DNA of 64,000 nt, taken from NCBI GenBank assembly GCA_035235625.1, contig CP141146.1, forward strand, positions 7,682,501-7,746,500. Direction: 5' to 3'. This DNA is from Saururus chinensis. Lineage: Eukaryota; Streptophyta; Magnoliopsida; Piperales; Saururaceae. A program made the translations under genes and the position numbers. Positions 1 to 12,300 of the stretch are shown piece by piece. The notes beneath the pieces were generated by a model that saw only the letters and a program-made list of their open reading frames with translations, had not been told where the DNA came from and did not search any database. Positions within the stretch are counted from its first letter, which is position 1. Every line of letters begins with the position of its first letter.

Positions 1-2700
1 GCTCACTTGAGGAGCCAAGACACTTAGGGTTCCTCTGACCTCCTATGCCAAAAGGCATCAATCTTGGGGCTGCGATCTATTACAATGATATTTACACACA
101 AGGGTACATACACCCAATTATAATTCATCACATCATCACATAAATTTGCAATTCCTACATCAAATAACATGTTATTACTTCTCATAATAATAGTCTAATT
201 GCATGATAATTCCTACTAAAAATACCCAAATCCAACTTGTTATCGGTGAACTCATCGATGTGTTGACAAAGTCATCGATGACCATCGGTAACTCATCGGC
301 ACGTTGAATCCCTTGCCATCAGTGAAATGAATAGGAGAATCATCCTCATCGACGTCTTCATCGACACGTCGACATCATTGCTGATAATCCATCGGTAAGA
401 CACTGATGTGTCATAGGTTCACCGATAGTGTTCAATTTTCTTCTTCCTACATCGATAGCATCATCAGCACATCAACAAATGCACTGGTGATGGGGAAAAT
501 GCAGAAGCATACATCATCATAAAAATAATTTTCTAGAATCAAATATGATCATGTAATCAAATTCATTTTAATCCTTAACTATCACATGGAGAGATTAAGA
601 GGACATTCATCAACATAACATGAAATGTCTATTTATGATTCCTAAATATCATGGACAACAGAGCATATCATTCATTAATGGTTAAATCTAAATTTAAAGC
701 ATATACTACTCTATCATCATTCATCAACATAAATTTCTTGCTTTAGCATCACATTTTTAAGTTAGCAATTTGACCTCTAATCAAAAAATGAAGAGATCTC
801 CACAAATCCAAATCTTTCTTCCATCTCCAAAACTATGACTTGCCTTAGCCCTCTATTCTCCCCCAAAGTCAAAGTCGGCCAAATTTTGGTCAATAATTTG
901 TCAAAGGTATTTATATGGAAGTCTAAAAATCCAATCTTGGTGTTTAACTAACTCTAAAAATTGTCTAAAGCCGCTTCAATTGCAGTTTGCAACCTTTAAT
1001 AGATTGGTTCTAGCGACATCAACGCATCGAACACTGCCAACAAAGAAAATACAACTTCATCGGCGAGTTCATTGCCACGTCAAACCTAGCTAAAAGCGGA
1101 ATTATTATCTCACCAGTAGGTTCATTGACACGTCGAACCTTGCTAACAGTGAAAATACTATTTCACCGACGGGTTCATCTACATGTCAGTGCCTTACCAA
1201 CAAAACTCCGATATGCAAAATAAATAATTATTTTCATATCTTCTTTACTTATCATCGTTACTACTTTCTTAAGTAATTTACTCTACAATACTATAATTCA
1301 AAAGGTTCGAGAATTTTATTCAAAAATTATGGATGTCACATAGGTAATGTGAAGAACTTTTCTACTTTAGATTATCATGGAACACATAATTTATAGTGTT
1401 AAGAGGTTTAAAAAGAACATGGCCCAAATAGGAATAAATCAAGAAATTTCACCAAAAAAATTTTTATCGGGTGATCGTTCAAGCTTAAGAGATTTTGCCT
1501 GAGAACAAGAGATCAATTGGGATCAACTTACTAGAACATACTTAGACTAAGGGCGATCGATCAATTGACTTGCTGAAAATTAACTTTATGTTTGAGAATG
1601 AATTTTAACTCTTTCTGACGTCATAGATAGCTTCAATACAATAGAAAGAATAGAATAAAGCTTAGAAAGTTATCCAATAATGTATATACATGTGATGTTA
1701 AGCACTTTTTGTGAAACCTTCACAATGACTTGACTTGACTTGACTTAAATTTCATTGAATATGCAATCTTCAAATTCCATTGTTGATCTTGATCACTTAA
1801 ATAACCATATGAATTCTAAGGTACAAAGTGAATTCACCTATGTTTTTGTTACAAGTGTTTTTATCATAGAATTAGCTAATACAATAGATGTTATTCCCTT
1901 AACATGCGTCCAACATATACTTCGATTGTGCAACCTGCATGTGTCTAGCACACACACATTAGCATGTGTCGAGCGCAAACTAATGAGACTCGTAAAATCA
2001 ATATTGATATCAAATTAGTGAAAATATTGTTAGCAAGTAAAGAATTTGGGAGCCAATTGTATGATATAACGACATATATAACTCAAGGGGCAGACATGTT
2101 TGAATCGTTGCTAGCCCCCTCGCGCCAACAGATCGAGTTCTAACGGCTTGAGATGCCCATGGTCACCCTGGCACATGTGAGCTCGGGGTCGTACTAGTTT
2201 TTTTCAACAAAAAAAAATCACTAAAATGATTAGAGAAAATATTAAGTAGAATGCATCGGTCCTCTTTGAAAACATGTTAAAATTGTAAAATTAGAAGGGC
2301 GTTAGTACGTTCCATCGTGGCTCTTCGGTCCAATTTCAGAGGCAAATATGACTGACATACCAGAATAAATGTGGGCTTTTATCTGGTCTTCACCCACCTT
2401 CTCCAAGTACAGGAATTAAACTCGATAGAAAATTTGAGGGATAAGGAAGTGATGGCTGTATAGTCCCCCTATTTAACACCACAATAGTCCTTGCAGCCTT
2501 TCCAGAACAGTCCCTCAAAATGATATGAATGCATACACTGCTGCAGATGCCCGAATACGCCACAAATTAGCTGGCTCGTGCCCAATCCTTGGACATGGGT
2601 GGCAATGACAGGAATCTCGATCGTTTCAGAATCTATCATGTCCTCAAGTCAATCAAGCCGGCCCATTCATGGTTCTTTCTGTATATAGTATCGTCAATAT
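1..2700. other. intergenic, degenerate repeats, no gene seen
   Basis: AT-rich DNA in which no convincing coding sequence is seen; the short open frames lack recognisable domains. Positions 240-480 and 1006-1200 share a degenerate theme (TCATCGG, CACGTCGAAC) that looks like an old repeat. Around 2100-2210 is a GC-richer patch ending in T-rich and A-rich runs that may be a retroposon relic, but it cannot be classified. Confidence 0.5.
1006..1200. repeat. degenerate 53-bp tandem repeat, about 4 units
   Basis: The phrase GTTCATTGNCACGTCNAACC recurs with a spacing of 53 bp at about 1067, 1120 and 1173, and a weaker unit precedes it near 1014. Each unit continues with TNGCTAANAGNG and ends in a CACC/CATC box. 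The units have diverged substantially, so this is an old array. The 240-480 stretch carries related words and may be an earlier part of the same repeat. Confidence 0.6.
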
Positions 2701-2702
2701 TA

Positions 2703-2802
2703 TACTCTCTCCGTCTTAAAATAAGTATCTTATTTGGTTTTTTAAAATATCTAATTTTAGTTCATTTTGACAACCAAACAAAACACTTATTTTAGGAGGG
2801 TA
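2703..2802. mobile_element. Stowaway-like MITE (Tc1/mariner type)
   Basis: A ~100-bp element with terminal inverted repeats. The left end reads CTCTCTCCGTCTTAAAATAA; the right end, reverse complemented, gives CCTCCTAAAATAAGTG. It is flanked by TA, as expected for Tc1/mariner MITEs. The interior is AT-rich and non-coding. Confidence 0.65.
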
Positions 2803-4139
2803 AGAATATAGTTTTGCATATTATGCCAAGCAGAGTCTTTGGACCATAAGGAGAAGGAAGAGACTTTGCACCATTATGCGTCCATTTTGAGACGTAAGGT
2901 CGATATATGGCAGATCTGCAGTAGATTGATCCTAAATTCACTATTCTTTAGGTCTGTTGAATCCTATAATGTCTTTCAGTGAGAAAAAAAAAACTTAACA
3001 AAACTTTAATGTTACGGATGAATGTCGACTGTTAATATCATGCAATATCACATTCCTTGCAGTTCAAAGAAGCAATAGCTCTATCATAAAATATAAAAAT
3101 AAAAAGCAATCAGATGCAAGTGCAGATTAATGATTCATGCCAAATTAAACAGACAGTACTGGAAGGCGAAGATTTTGTTCTTGGGTCGTCTAAATTTGCC
3201 AAGGAAGCAACTGTGGTGGCAAGCTACTAGTCGCGCTTCTTTCACAAGCAGCTGACAAGAGCAGCCAAGACGAGCTCCTTGATAACTGGCAAGGACTGGG
3301 CTTGCTCCAGCAGTAAATTGTTTTGAGTCCCAGAGGGGTTGTGGTGTTTATTTAATCTTAACTACACTTGACTATTGAAACATTTCATTTTAATGAGACT
3401 TGGACTACTGGTGGTCAATTTAGCTAGCAGAAAAAGAACAAGTCACTTCAGGTGGCTGATGTATCTTTTAATGTAACAGAAGCAGGGATGTAGGATCAGA
3501 AAATTCAAAGTTACATTATTCTACAGAAAGAAATTAAATGATTTATCTCATTACCGCTCAATAGAGATCAAGAGTTTTAAGTAATGCAGTAAGTTTTGAT
3601 GGCAGCCCTTTTTAGTTTTTACTCGGCATCATTTCTTTTCTTATTCTTACTTTGTCATGTAGCACACAACCGCATATACACACTCACCAAAGAGACAGAG
3701 TATAGCCTGGAAACCCTAGAGAAAGTGTGGCGTTTCGTGCCCCTGCAAACCAAACCATAGCTAAATTAGTCAAGTGAAGCGAAAAGCAGCTGAGCTTCAG
3801 TAAGGACAAATGCGGTAATGGAAGGGAGGACCCTGGCTTCTGATCTCTGTCAATCTACAATCTGATCAGTCTAGGTGGAGATGGAAATAGACGTAGTAAG
3901 AGAGGAGAGAGAGTGTGAGAAAGGACCAGGAAGCTCGTGCTTGCGTGTGGTCAAATCAGCAGAGACCTATCCCTTCTACTTCTAAAACAATTTGGTACTC
4001 AAATTTCAATGGTAAGCCTGTAGTATTGCTGTGTTATAATTACAGTCTCGTATTTGAATAATCCGCCTTAGATTATGTCGTCATGGAATTGGCTGGTCTG
4101 ATGAAGCTGAAGCTGAGGCCTCAAGGGAGGAGGAGGGAG

Positions 4140-4204
4140 GAGTGTAATGCCCTGTAGATCATAGAGGGAAAACCAACTGGGAATGTGAGCAGGACATTAC
4201 ACTC
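4140..4204. promoter_or_regulatory. 15-bp imperfect inverted repeat upstream of YABBY gene
   Basis: GAGTGTAATGCCCTG (4140-4154) and CAGGACATTACACTC (4190-4204) pair at 14 of 15 positions across a 35-nt loop. It lies about 1.1 kb upstream of the YABBY start codon. It could be a cis-element, an RNA stem or the remnant of a small MITE. Function is unknown. Confidence 0.35.
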
Positions 4205-4950
4205 TTCACTGCGCTATACACATGAACGAGGTGAAGGTGAAGGTAAAGTTCCCATGCAAACGTCTCTTTCTATGTCCCGATATCATATGTTGTAAAAGAG
4301 AGAGTCCAGAATTAATTTCCTTTCGTCCTCTTCTCTAATTGGAATAATTTATGGTCTGCCAGGACCGAAGATATCCTCCAAGAATAGGAGACGTTGATCA
4401 TGAAGATTGACAACACATTTTAAGTGTTACGTTTGTGCACACGCTAGCACACGTGCTAATGTGAGTTAGTGTGTGTTGTTGATCCTCAGGATAGAGGGTT
4501 CCCACGTAGTGGAGTATATCCTAGCTGGCACCAGGTAGGAGTACCAAAAATGATTGTAGGATTTTGTTTATCATTCATTAGCCACTTAATCTACAAGTGA
4601 TATTTAAACATCTTTTACAAAAAAGTGTTGAAGTGCTTTTGAAAATACAAGTCACTAGAAGTTTCTATTCGGTTTTCTTCCCAATAGGGGGTAATATGCT
4701 TTTGAAGGTTTCCTTTGAAATTGAATAAGTAATAATTAACCAGCACTTAAAGGTTAAGCACTGAGGCATCCCAATGCAATTTTTCTTGATCAAGCTGCTC
4801 ATTTTAAGAGTAAAAAGCATTTACTAATAAGCGTTGTAAAATGCAACTTTGTTTTTTTGCTAGTGGCTGTAAAATGCAACCTTAAGCTAAAGGAATGGCA
4901 ACCACTTGCTTTCTTCTCTTTCTCGTATTAATGGCACTGCATATGTGTGT

Positions 4951-4960
4951 GTATATATAC
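4951..4960 (+). promoter_or_regulatory. candidate TATA box of YABBY gene
   Basis: GTATATATAC lies 350 bp before the YABBY start codon and just upstream of a CT-rich leader of the kind often found near plant transcription starts. It directly follows a GT-rich run, so it could also be simple-sequence DNA. No transcript evidence is available. Confidence 0.35.
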
Positions 4961-5271
4961 ATTGATGTAGAAAATGTGTACAATTGGTAAATACACACGA
5001 GGTCTACAACCAACTTCAGCAAACACCGTCAATATTACCCAACTAGCTAGGGTTGGCTTGTCCATTTGCTTTCGCTTCATCCCCTCCCATCTCCCTTCTC
5101 TTCTCTCTCACACTGTCTCTGTCCCCCCCACTCCTTCCTCTTGTCCATAATTCTCTTTTGTTTCAGCTTGCACCATCCCAAGAACAGGACCCATCAAAAA
5201 AGATCAGAGACCAAGTGGTTAAAGAGTCAATCAATCAATCTGTCTAAAAGAAAACACAAAGACCCCCCAAT

Positions 5272-5285
5272 TGATTGATCAATCA
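5272..5285. promoter_or_regulatory. 14-bp perfect palindrome in YABBY 5' leader
   Basis: TGATTGATCAATCA is a perfect palindrome 26 bp before the YABBY start codon, next to another TCAATCAATCAATC run at 5227-5240. TGATT/AATCA cores are typical of homeodomain and HD-Zip sites, so it may be a binding site or a leader-RNA hairpin. No functional evidence exists here. Confidence 0.3.
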
Positions 5286-5310
5286 TATCAGAGTTATCAG
5301 TCAACAAAAC

Positions 5311-7709
5311 ATGTCCTCCTCGTCTGCCTACTCGCTGGACCACCTCCCAGCTGCTTCCGAGCAGCTCTGCTACGTCCGTTGCAACTTTTGCGACACCGTC
5401 CTGGCGGTATCTTCCCTCCATTGTCCCCCTAACCTCCGCCCTCTTCCCTCTTATCCTCCTTACTCTCGCTGCCTTCTCACTCTTGCACCCTTCACTGATC
5501 AATTACAGATTGACCCCATTCAGCATCTTATGCTGCCTTCCTTGTACTGATTGTAGACATCATTGTGAGGCATTTTTTATGGTTTTTTCTTTGTTTATGA
5601 ATTTGCAGGTAAGTGTGCCCAGCAGCAGTTTGTTCAAGACAGTCACGGTGAGATGCGGCCACTGCACCAACCTCCTTTCTGTCAACATGCGGGCCTTGAT
5701 TCTGCCGGCGGAAAACCAGCTGCACTTCAGCCATGCTTTGTTCTCCCCCTCTTACAACCTGCTGGTAAGGATAAGATATATCTAATTCACATATAAATTG
5801 TCAATAAAAACACTGAGATAAAGCTGTTGGCAATAAAAACACTGAGATCAAATTGTCTGTTGAAATTATTAGCAACTTACAGGCAAATAAAGTAGCTATT
5901 CTGATGTTTGCCGGTATGCTTTTTGTAAGACCATCTTTCTGAGTTTCAATGAAGATAATATTTTTCCGCTTTCTGAATACTTCCTTGGTTATTTTTCAAG
6001 GTTTTCTCACCGAGGAAAAAAATGGATTCTCACTTTTGCAGTCCACTACTTCTCAAAACATTACATGACAACCAGTGTACACTTTTCTTTCCTTTTTTTA
6101 GGAAGAGATGCCAAGCCCACCTCCAAACTTCTTGGTGGATCATTCCAGCTCTGAAGACTCCGGGGTTTTGGTTAAAAAAGGAAAGGACGAACCTCCTCGA
6201 CCACCAGTTGTGAACAGACGTAAGATTGTCCTCTCTTTTTCCTTCTTCTTTACCACTCTGATCGATGTACTGTCCAATCTTCTTATTATCTTCTCTTTCT
6301 CATTACTTGTGTTTCAAGCTTTTAGTCTTTGCTCTCCTCTATTATTTGTCATGTTTTGGTTGGTATGTATCTCCTCCTGATGTGCGTTATGATCTTTAAT
6401 TTTTGTTGATAAAGATCTTAAATCTCTCCTGTAAATAAATGGGTGATCAATCCAAGTGGTTTTCACATGTTTCCCTCTTAGATCTTTTGGCCAAATTGCA
6501 CTGGATTATTTTTCAAATCTACAAGAAAATATAAAAGCCCCAAATGATTTTTGAGATCATTCCATGACTCTTATGACCACTACAGAATTAGAACAAGAGA
6601 ACCTGCCTACTCAACAGATTCTGAAAATGGGCCAAAATTTCAGTTCTTAAACTTCCAAATTTTGATCATTCTCTGCTTACACAAGAGGCAGTTTTCCCCT
6701 TATTGTTTGTAACTTTTACCACACAGTTTTGGCATTCTTCACCGAAAAAGATTCGAATTTCCTGGTAGCAAAACAACAGATTCCAAAGGTTTCAAAACCT
6801 AGCTCCTGAAACACTTTTCAGTTTCATTTTTCTGTTTCTAGCCAGCATCCATTCATCCTTTGAAAAGATTGTTGGTGTGTTACTATATCTTGGGGATTCT
6901 AGTTCTGTTTGAAAGCGAGAGAAAGCTAATTGAGATAGAGAGATGTACAATGATGGAGTGATGATGATGGAATGATAAAAAGAGGCTCAACCAGAAAGTC
7001 AGCGATGAGCCTTAAATGTTTTGTCTGTGCAGCTCCGGAGAAGCGACAGAGGGTCCCCTCTGCTTACAACCGATTCATCAAGTAAGTCTTTATGGAACCA
7101 CGTCCCCCACATTGCTAACGAGCTCATACAAGTACTCTCCTTTTAACTTGCATTAACTAGCTCACATGTAACAGTACATAAAAGTTCAAAGCTCTTTCAC
7201 CTTTCTAAAAAGAAAAGCGGCGGTTTGACATGTGTCTTCAACCCTTGTAACAGGGACGAGATCCAACGCATCAAAGCCGGGAACCCAGACATATCCCACA
7301 GGGAGGCCTTCAGTGCTGCTGCCAAGAACGTGAGATACCTCACTACTATTATACATAGTGTTTGATGATTTTTAGGGTTTCCCATCCTCATGGTGAACTA
7401 ACTGGTGTTTGGCTCATTGTTGCATGTTTGTTGTGTCCATACTTCATTGAATTTTGGGTCGGTTTGTTCAGTGGGCACACTTCCCGCACATCCACTTCGG
7501 CCTGGTGCCGGACCAGACTGCTAAGAAGACCAGTGTCTGCCAGCAGGTAATTATACCAGTGGATTAGCCAGTGGGCGTTGAGAGGTTTTTTCATTGGTGG
7601 AACTTGAATTGAGTGGGTGTGTTCCTGCTTTGACGTGTAGGATGGAGAGGATGTGCTTCTCAAGGATGGGCTACTCACAGATGCTGACATGGGTGCCACT
7701 CCCTACTGA
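5311..7709 (+). CDS. FIL: YABBY transcription factor, FIL/YAB1-YAB3 clade
   Basis: Seven exons: 5311-5406, 5609-5764, 6102-6219, 7033-7081, 7254-7329, 7472-7546, 7641-7709. All introns are GT-AG and the frame closes to 212 aa. The N-terminal C2C2 zinc finger uses Cys24, Cys27, Cys48 and Cys51 (CX2C-X20-CX2C). The HMG-like YABBY domain runs from about residue 124 ([17 protein letters not shown]) through [11 protein letters not shown] near 176. The FIL/YAB3 clade assignment rests on [28 protein letters not shown] after the YABBY domain and the terminal ATPY. Members of this clade are nuclear DNA-binding proteins that specify abaxial (lower) organ identity and promote blade growth; that role is inferred from the family. 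The start is the first ATG after a CT-rich leader and gives the expected [16 protein letters not shown] N terminus. No disabling change is seen. Confidence 0.95.
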
Positions 7710-9180
7710 TTAGGGGTTCCTGCAGGCTTTCAGCTATGAACTAAGGCATCACCTCTCAGCCTTAATTAGTTTATGTTTTCCTTGACGATAATAGCGTTTA
7801 GCTTCACCCATTTTCCACATGTGATGTTTTCCATGATATTTGGTAGTAACAATTCTAGCTTCACCCATTTTCAACGTTTAATGTTCACCTGTAACATATC
7901 TATTGTTGTGTAAAACGTCAAGACCTAGTTCTAACTAACTCGTTAAGCAAAATGAATTTTTTTTATATATATACCCACCTTAGAGGAAGATCTTACCTAG
8001 GCTTTCTTGAATAATTCTAACTTTTCAGTTAGATCTAGTAATCTAGTTAGCTTTAAGTTAGTTTTGATTTTCACATAGGACTAGACCTTATCTACTGCGT
8101 TCAAAGTCTTGCATTTATGCCTCCGTCATTAAGCTTTCACTGCTATATTTCATAGCTAAAAGTGATTCATATAATTTTTGTAGAGAAAGACATTACTTCA
8201 ACTCTTATCTTTTAAGCCATCAATAACGTCTCAAGGTCAAGCACACACACACCAAAGAAAATCCAACAAAAGAATACCACCTTCGACATCAGTGCACTTT
8301 TTTTTTCTTTTTTCTTTTTATACGAGCATCTCCCATTAATGCCCAAACACACAATTTAAATATGCGCCGCTAAATACTGGTGACAAATTCATTAACATAG
8401 GATAGTAGGGTTTAAATTTTTTTAGTTTTATTAATTACAATACGTCTGCTGAAAAGTGGAGAGACATGATTAGTTATTTCAGGAGAGTGAGCTGAATGGT
8501 ACCGTACATTTTTATTTCACAGTTATGAGAGTCTAGAAGTTCACAATTGAGCGATTACATAATAATAATTAGTTCAATGGGTTTTGATGAAATGATCTGA
8601 AAAAAATCATTAACATCCATTCTTTCAAACAATGAAATTTCGCATAACACCAATCCTCTCATCTCAAAAAAGGTTGATTATGATATTATGTGCACCGTAC
8701 AAAATCAACTTGCATATAAGCCATAAGGGATCATCCAACAGTAAATGTTGATCACCATCGTGCGCTAAATCTTTTGAAGGACCTCAAGCAATGGTGTATG
8801 CATGCCTCATTTGCTTGAGGCACGCCTCATCATAATTCATATGGGAAACTTTCTTTGTAATTATTTCCCACTTTTTTGTCCTATTTTTCTCCTTGCTTTA
8901 ATCTGTATATATACGGTTAGTTTACAAATGTTCTATACTTTTAATTCTCTCAGCCCCCACCACCCTTTTGGGGGGATTTTTTTTAGTTTTCCCAGCACCT
9001 TGGCTAAATGACGCGCTTCAAATTAAATGAAAACAAAAGAAGTTACATGCATTAAAATAGCAGTCACCTCGGGTTTATTCATGCATGTAGCTCCCTTTGT
9101 GGCTAACTGAAGAACACGTTGATGGGCGATTTATGATGGTTTATATCATATATAAGACATGTTTCTCTCGTAGTATAAAC
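7710..9180. other. YABBY 3' flank and intergenic DNA
   Basis: Contains the probable 3' UTR, with a short direct duplication of GCTTCACCCATTTT at about 7801 and 7858, followed by AT-rich DNA. No gene, RNA gene or clear mobile-element ends were seen. Confidence 0.4.
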
Positions 9181-9680
9181 CAATAAGATGCCCCGGGTGT
9201 TAGATCTCTTGGGCAACTTGCATTGTGAACAACCACTCTATTTGTCGCATTCCTGGGACAGTCCTCCTTACCCTCTCGTCCTCCCCCTCCCTCGAGTGAG
9301 ATCAAGATTAATGGGGATAGTAAGTTTTTTATTTTCTCCATGGGTCGGGTGCGCCTTTCTGTGTACTCGACTCTATTGGGGAGATGCTTGCTTGTAATTT
9401 TATTCAGCGGATGGGAGTCCCTTTCGCGGAGGAAGTTGAGTCCCTTTCGCTTGTCTAGGCTATTTCAGTTGTCATCAGTAGAATTGCGTTGTGGAGGCAT
9501 GCACTTATATGGACTCCTTCAATTACATCTCCTTTTCTTTAGTCAAGAGGGAGGAGAACAACGTTGCTCACTGCCTTGCTAGGCAGACAAGGGTTCCCGA
9601 GTTCTTCTATTCTTCACTTTGTATTGACAACTCTGGTGGTATGCTGCAGCTTATAGTTAGTTCTCATTAAAAAAAAAGGA
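9181..9680 (+). pseudogene. decayed LINE 3' end with RNase H fragment
   Basis: At 9521-9603 one frame reads NYISFSLVKREENNVAHCLA followed by RQTRVPEF, which matches the C-terminal helix of the RNase H-like domain (RVT_3 type) of plant non-LTR retrotransposons, usually VxREANxxAHxLAR. Upstream, around 9408-9470, FAEEVESLSLV followed by a stop resembles the AEExALxLA stretch of the same domain in another frame. The block ends in an A-rich tail near 9668-9680, as expected for a LINE 3' terminus. Stops and frame changes show it is dead. The 5' limit is uncertain. Confidence 0.6.
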
Positions 9681-9924
9681 ATAAAGAAAGTTTTATGTAC
9701 GTTTATATCTTCATGTGTGGTGTGCTGATATATCAATTAAATAACTCTTAACATAGTTGAGTACCTGAAAATTAAACTTGCCTCGCCCAGTCAGTCAGGA
9801 GCAAGTGCAGAAATAATCTGCGACAGGAAAGAACTGGTTATATATGCTCCTCGACTGGTAAATCATTTTCGCTTATATCTTCAAAGTACCCACACAGGCA
9901 TCAGAGTCCAAGGTCATAGGTATA

Positions 9925-10110
9925 TCCTTGGTAACTTTTCAGCTGAGTGAACACTACAAGGAAAATTATAAAGAAAAACCACTACAAGGACAAAGCTAGA
10001 TCCTTAGTAACTTTTCAGCTGAGTGAACACTACAAGGAAAATTATAAAAAAAAAAACACTACAAGGACAAAGCTAGATCCTTAGTAACTTTTCAGCTGAG
10101 TGAACACTCA
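9925..10110. repeat. 76/77-bp tandem repeat, about 2.4 units
   Basis: Units starting TCCTTNGTAACTTTTCAGCT begin at 9925, 10001 and 10078; the third is truncated after about 30 bp. Each full unit contains two copies of CACTACAAGGA separated by an A-rich stretch. Units are nearly identical, so the duplication is recent. Confidence 0.8.
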
Positions 10111-10585
10111 TTCCACCGGCTGTTATCGTCCACGAGTACTAGCCCCACTCGGAAGGTTTAAAAGCCCGTGGACAAATGAAGCCCACGAACAGGAAAACAA
10201 AGACGGCTGTATCTGTCTCGTCGGTCGTTCTTCTGCCTTGTTGCTGATTTGACTTGATCCTGACGACAAACAAAGATATGAAACTCTGAATATTGGAAGT
10301 GACATGTCTTGGTCACCTGGGTCTAGACTAGGTAGAGAAGCAGCTACTAGGGGACTCAGGTCAAGCTGACCTTATATAGAGTACGGAACTTGGACGTATA
10401 AAATCGGAAGAAACTCTGTAATTTGTATCTCCATCGTTGGAGCTCATCCAAAGCCCTACCCATCCTCGTTGATTTCGAGTTCTAACTTCTGAAGTTAGTT
10501 CCCCCCAGGACAGACTTGAACAGTGAAGGAGAGTCATGTCTCCTAATGTTGGGTTAATGAGATAAATTTTGTTCCCACAATTTTT
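10111..10585. other. intergenic between tandem repeat and gypsy LTR
   Basis: No convincing gene. The short minus-strand open frames carry no recognisable domain. The sequence becomes strongly AT-rich where the gypsy LTR begins. Confidence 0.35.
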
Positions 10586-10589
10586 GCTA

Positions 10590-11022
10590 CACATGCATAT
10601 ATTAAAAAATTACAAAACTTATAGCCTTTATAAAAGAGTCACACTTTTATAAAATTCTTAGTGGTTTAATTATAAATAAAAGAGACTAATTTCTAACTAC
10701 CTCATTAAAATAATTAAAAAATTTTAAATAATCAAAACAATACATAATAAGACTCCTAAAAAACACAAAATAATGTAAATAAATTAATTTGGAATTAAAT
10801 TCTAATCCAAAACGAAGTAAAAAACCATATCGCTAAAGGATCAATTGATTGCCCATTGCTGAGATAGGGCAATCAATCGCCAACTCTCGCATTTATTTAT
10901 ACTAAATGTTTTCATGTCCTTACCGATCACTTAGAAAGATTTGTAACTGATCGATAGATCACCAAAGAGATTTTTTTTTTCAATCATAATGCTCCATATA
11001 TGTTAATGTCAACTAGTTCGCA
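10590..11022 (-). repeat. 3' LTR of Ty3/gypsy copy 1
   Basis: This block aligns by eye with about 43,150-43,615, the 5' LTR of the second gypsy copy. Shared stretches include TAATTTCTAACTACC, the GGAATTAAATTCTAATCC region and the right edge TGTTAATGTCAACTAGTTCGCA. The right edge is set at CA (11,021-11,022), where the two copies stop matching. In this copy the next bases (GCATCCTCCACTGACTC) read on the minus strand as a purine-rich tract, fitting a polypurine tract next to a 3' LTR. The left limit is approximate. Confidence 0.6.
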
Positions 11023-11438
11023 GCATCCTCCACTGACTCAAAAGAATTCTTCCTCGAATTCATATGATCATTATCTGAAGCATCGCCAAATAAGCAATTA
11101 GATGTTTAACATTAAAAACAATAGAAGTACGAATCTGGCTTAGAAGCTTGAGTCAATGGGCATTAAAATTAATCTTTTGAACAATCTCTAAAAGCCTAAT
11201 CAAAAGTACGAATGTGGCTTGGAAGCTTGAGTTAGTAGATATTACAATTAATCTTTTAAACAATCTCTAAAGACCCATTCTTCCTTACTGATAATTTATT
11301 ATACTTTCCAACTGGAAACATGTCTTTAGTCAAAATAGCCCATACAAAATCAACAACGTTAAAGTCCACATGTCTTCTTTTTAATCTCCAGTTTCGTTAT
11401 ACCTATTATTATTGAACACCTGCAATTTCTTAAGGGCA

Positions 11439-12300
11439 TCATAATAAAAATCCTGCAAGTGTGATATAAACTATAAAGTCTTCAACTCGACTATTAAACC
11501 ACTTCACAACTGGAATAGGAAATAGATCCAATGAAGAGCGGGGAACAATAGTAAAAGGACTAAAGCCTGTACTTCGATTCAATCTTCTGTCATAAATAAA
11601 TTCAGCCTTATATAAGTGTTCATCATAGAATTTGAGATTAGCACGAACCAAACTTCTCAAGAAGTTCTCTATGGATAAATTAACTACCTTTGTCTGTCCA
11701 TTTGTTTGGGGATGGTAAGCACTACTAAAATCCAAAGAAGTATTTACCAGTTTAATTTCATAAAGAAATCTAAAAATGACTTAGAAAATAAGTATCTCTA
11801 TAAAAAATAATAGACAATGGTAAACCATGTAAATGATTTACCTCCCAAAAGAATAGTAATACAATATGAGATGCATCATTGGTCGTCTTACAAGCAATAA
11901 AATGTACCATTTTTTAGAATTTGTCAACAACCATATAGATGGCATCCATCCCTCTCTAAGTGTGGGGTAGTTCAAGAACAAAGTCCATACTAATGTTGGA
12001 CTATAGTTGAGATGGGATAGGCAAACACATGTATAATCCAACATTAGTAGATGTCCCTTTGCCCATATGACATATGCAAAACCTCCCAACAAATCCATAC
12101 ACCTCCCTTCGCATAGATGACCAAAAATAAGAAGAAGAAACAAGCTGAAAAGTCTTATACCTTCCCATATGACCCTCATCATACAACTCCTTAATGATCT
12201 TCAAGCGCAGGGTATAAGTAGGAACACACAACTGATTGCCTTTGAAAAGAAACACATCATACAACAAATAATCTAATTTTTTCCCGTCTCAAGTTTAGAT
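11439..12300 (-). pseudogene. gypsy integrase remnant (copy 1)
   Basis: At 12,267-12,001 the frame reads KIIKELYDEGHMGRYKTF and, later, CICHMGKG, the remains of the HHCC zinc-binding module. The core follows in several frames (VVDKF and KMVHFIA-like words). At 11,735-11,439 is FSSAYHPQTNGQTKVVN, the segment that normally ends GQTE. The catalytic glutamate of the D,D-35-E triad is lysine here. Frameshifts and stops separate the segments, so it is non-functional. Confidence 0.8.

Larger units (their letters stand above)
2810..5310. other. upstream region of the YABBY gene
   Basis: No coding sequence recognised. It holds a short inverted repeat at 4140-4204, a TATA-like stretch at 4951-4960 and a pyrimidine-rich leader at about 5090-5165. 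The distance from the previous recognisable feature makes this the probable promoter of the YABBY gene. The open frames at 5053 and 5066 begin at TTG, not ATG, so no upstream ATG-started ORF was identified among them. Confidence 0.4.

Noticed and set aside
5053..5278. Overlapping small open frames just before the YABBY start
   Set aside because: They start at TTG rather than ATG and lie in the CT-rich leader; low complexity, no domain.
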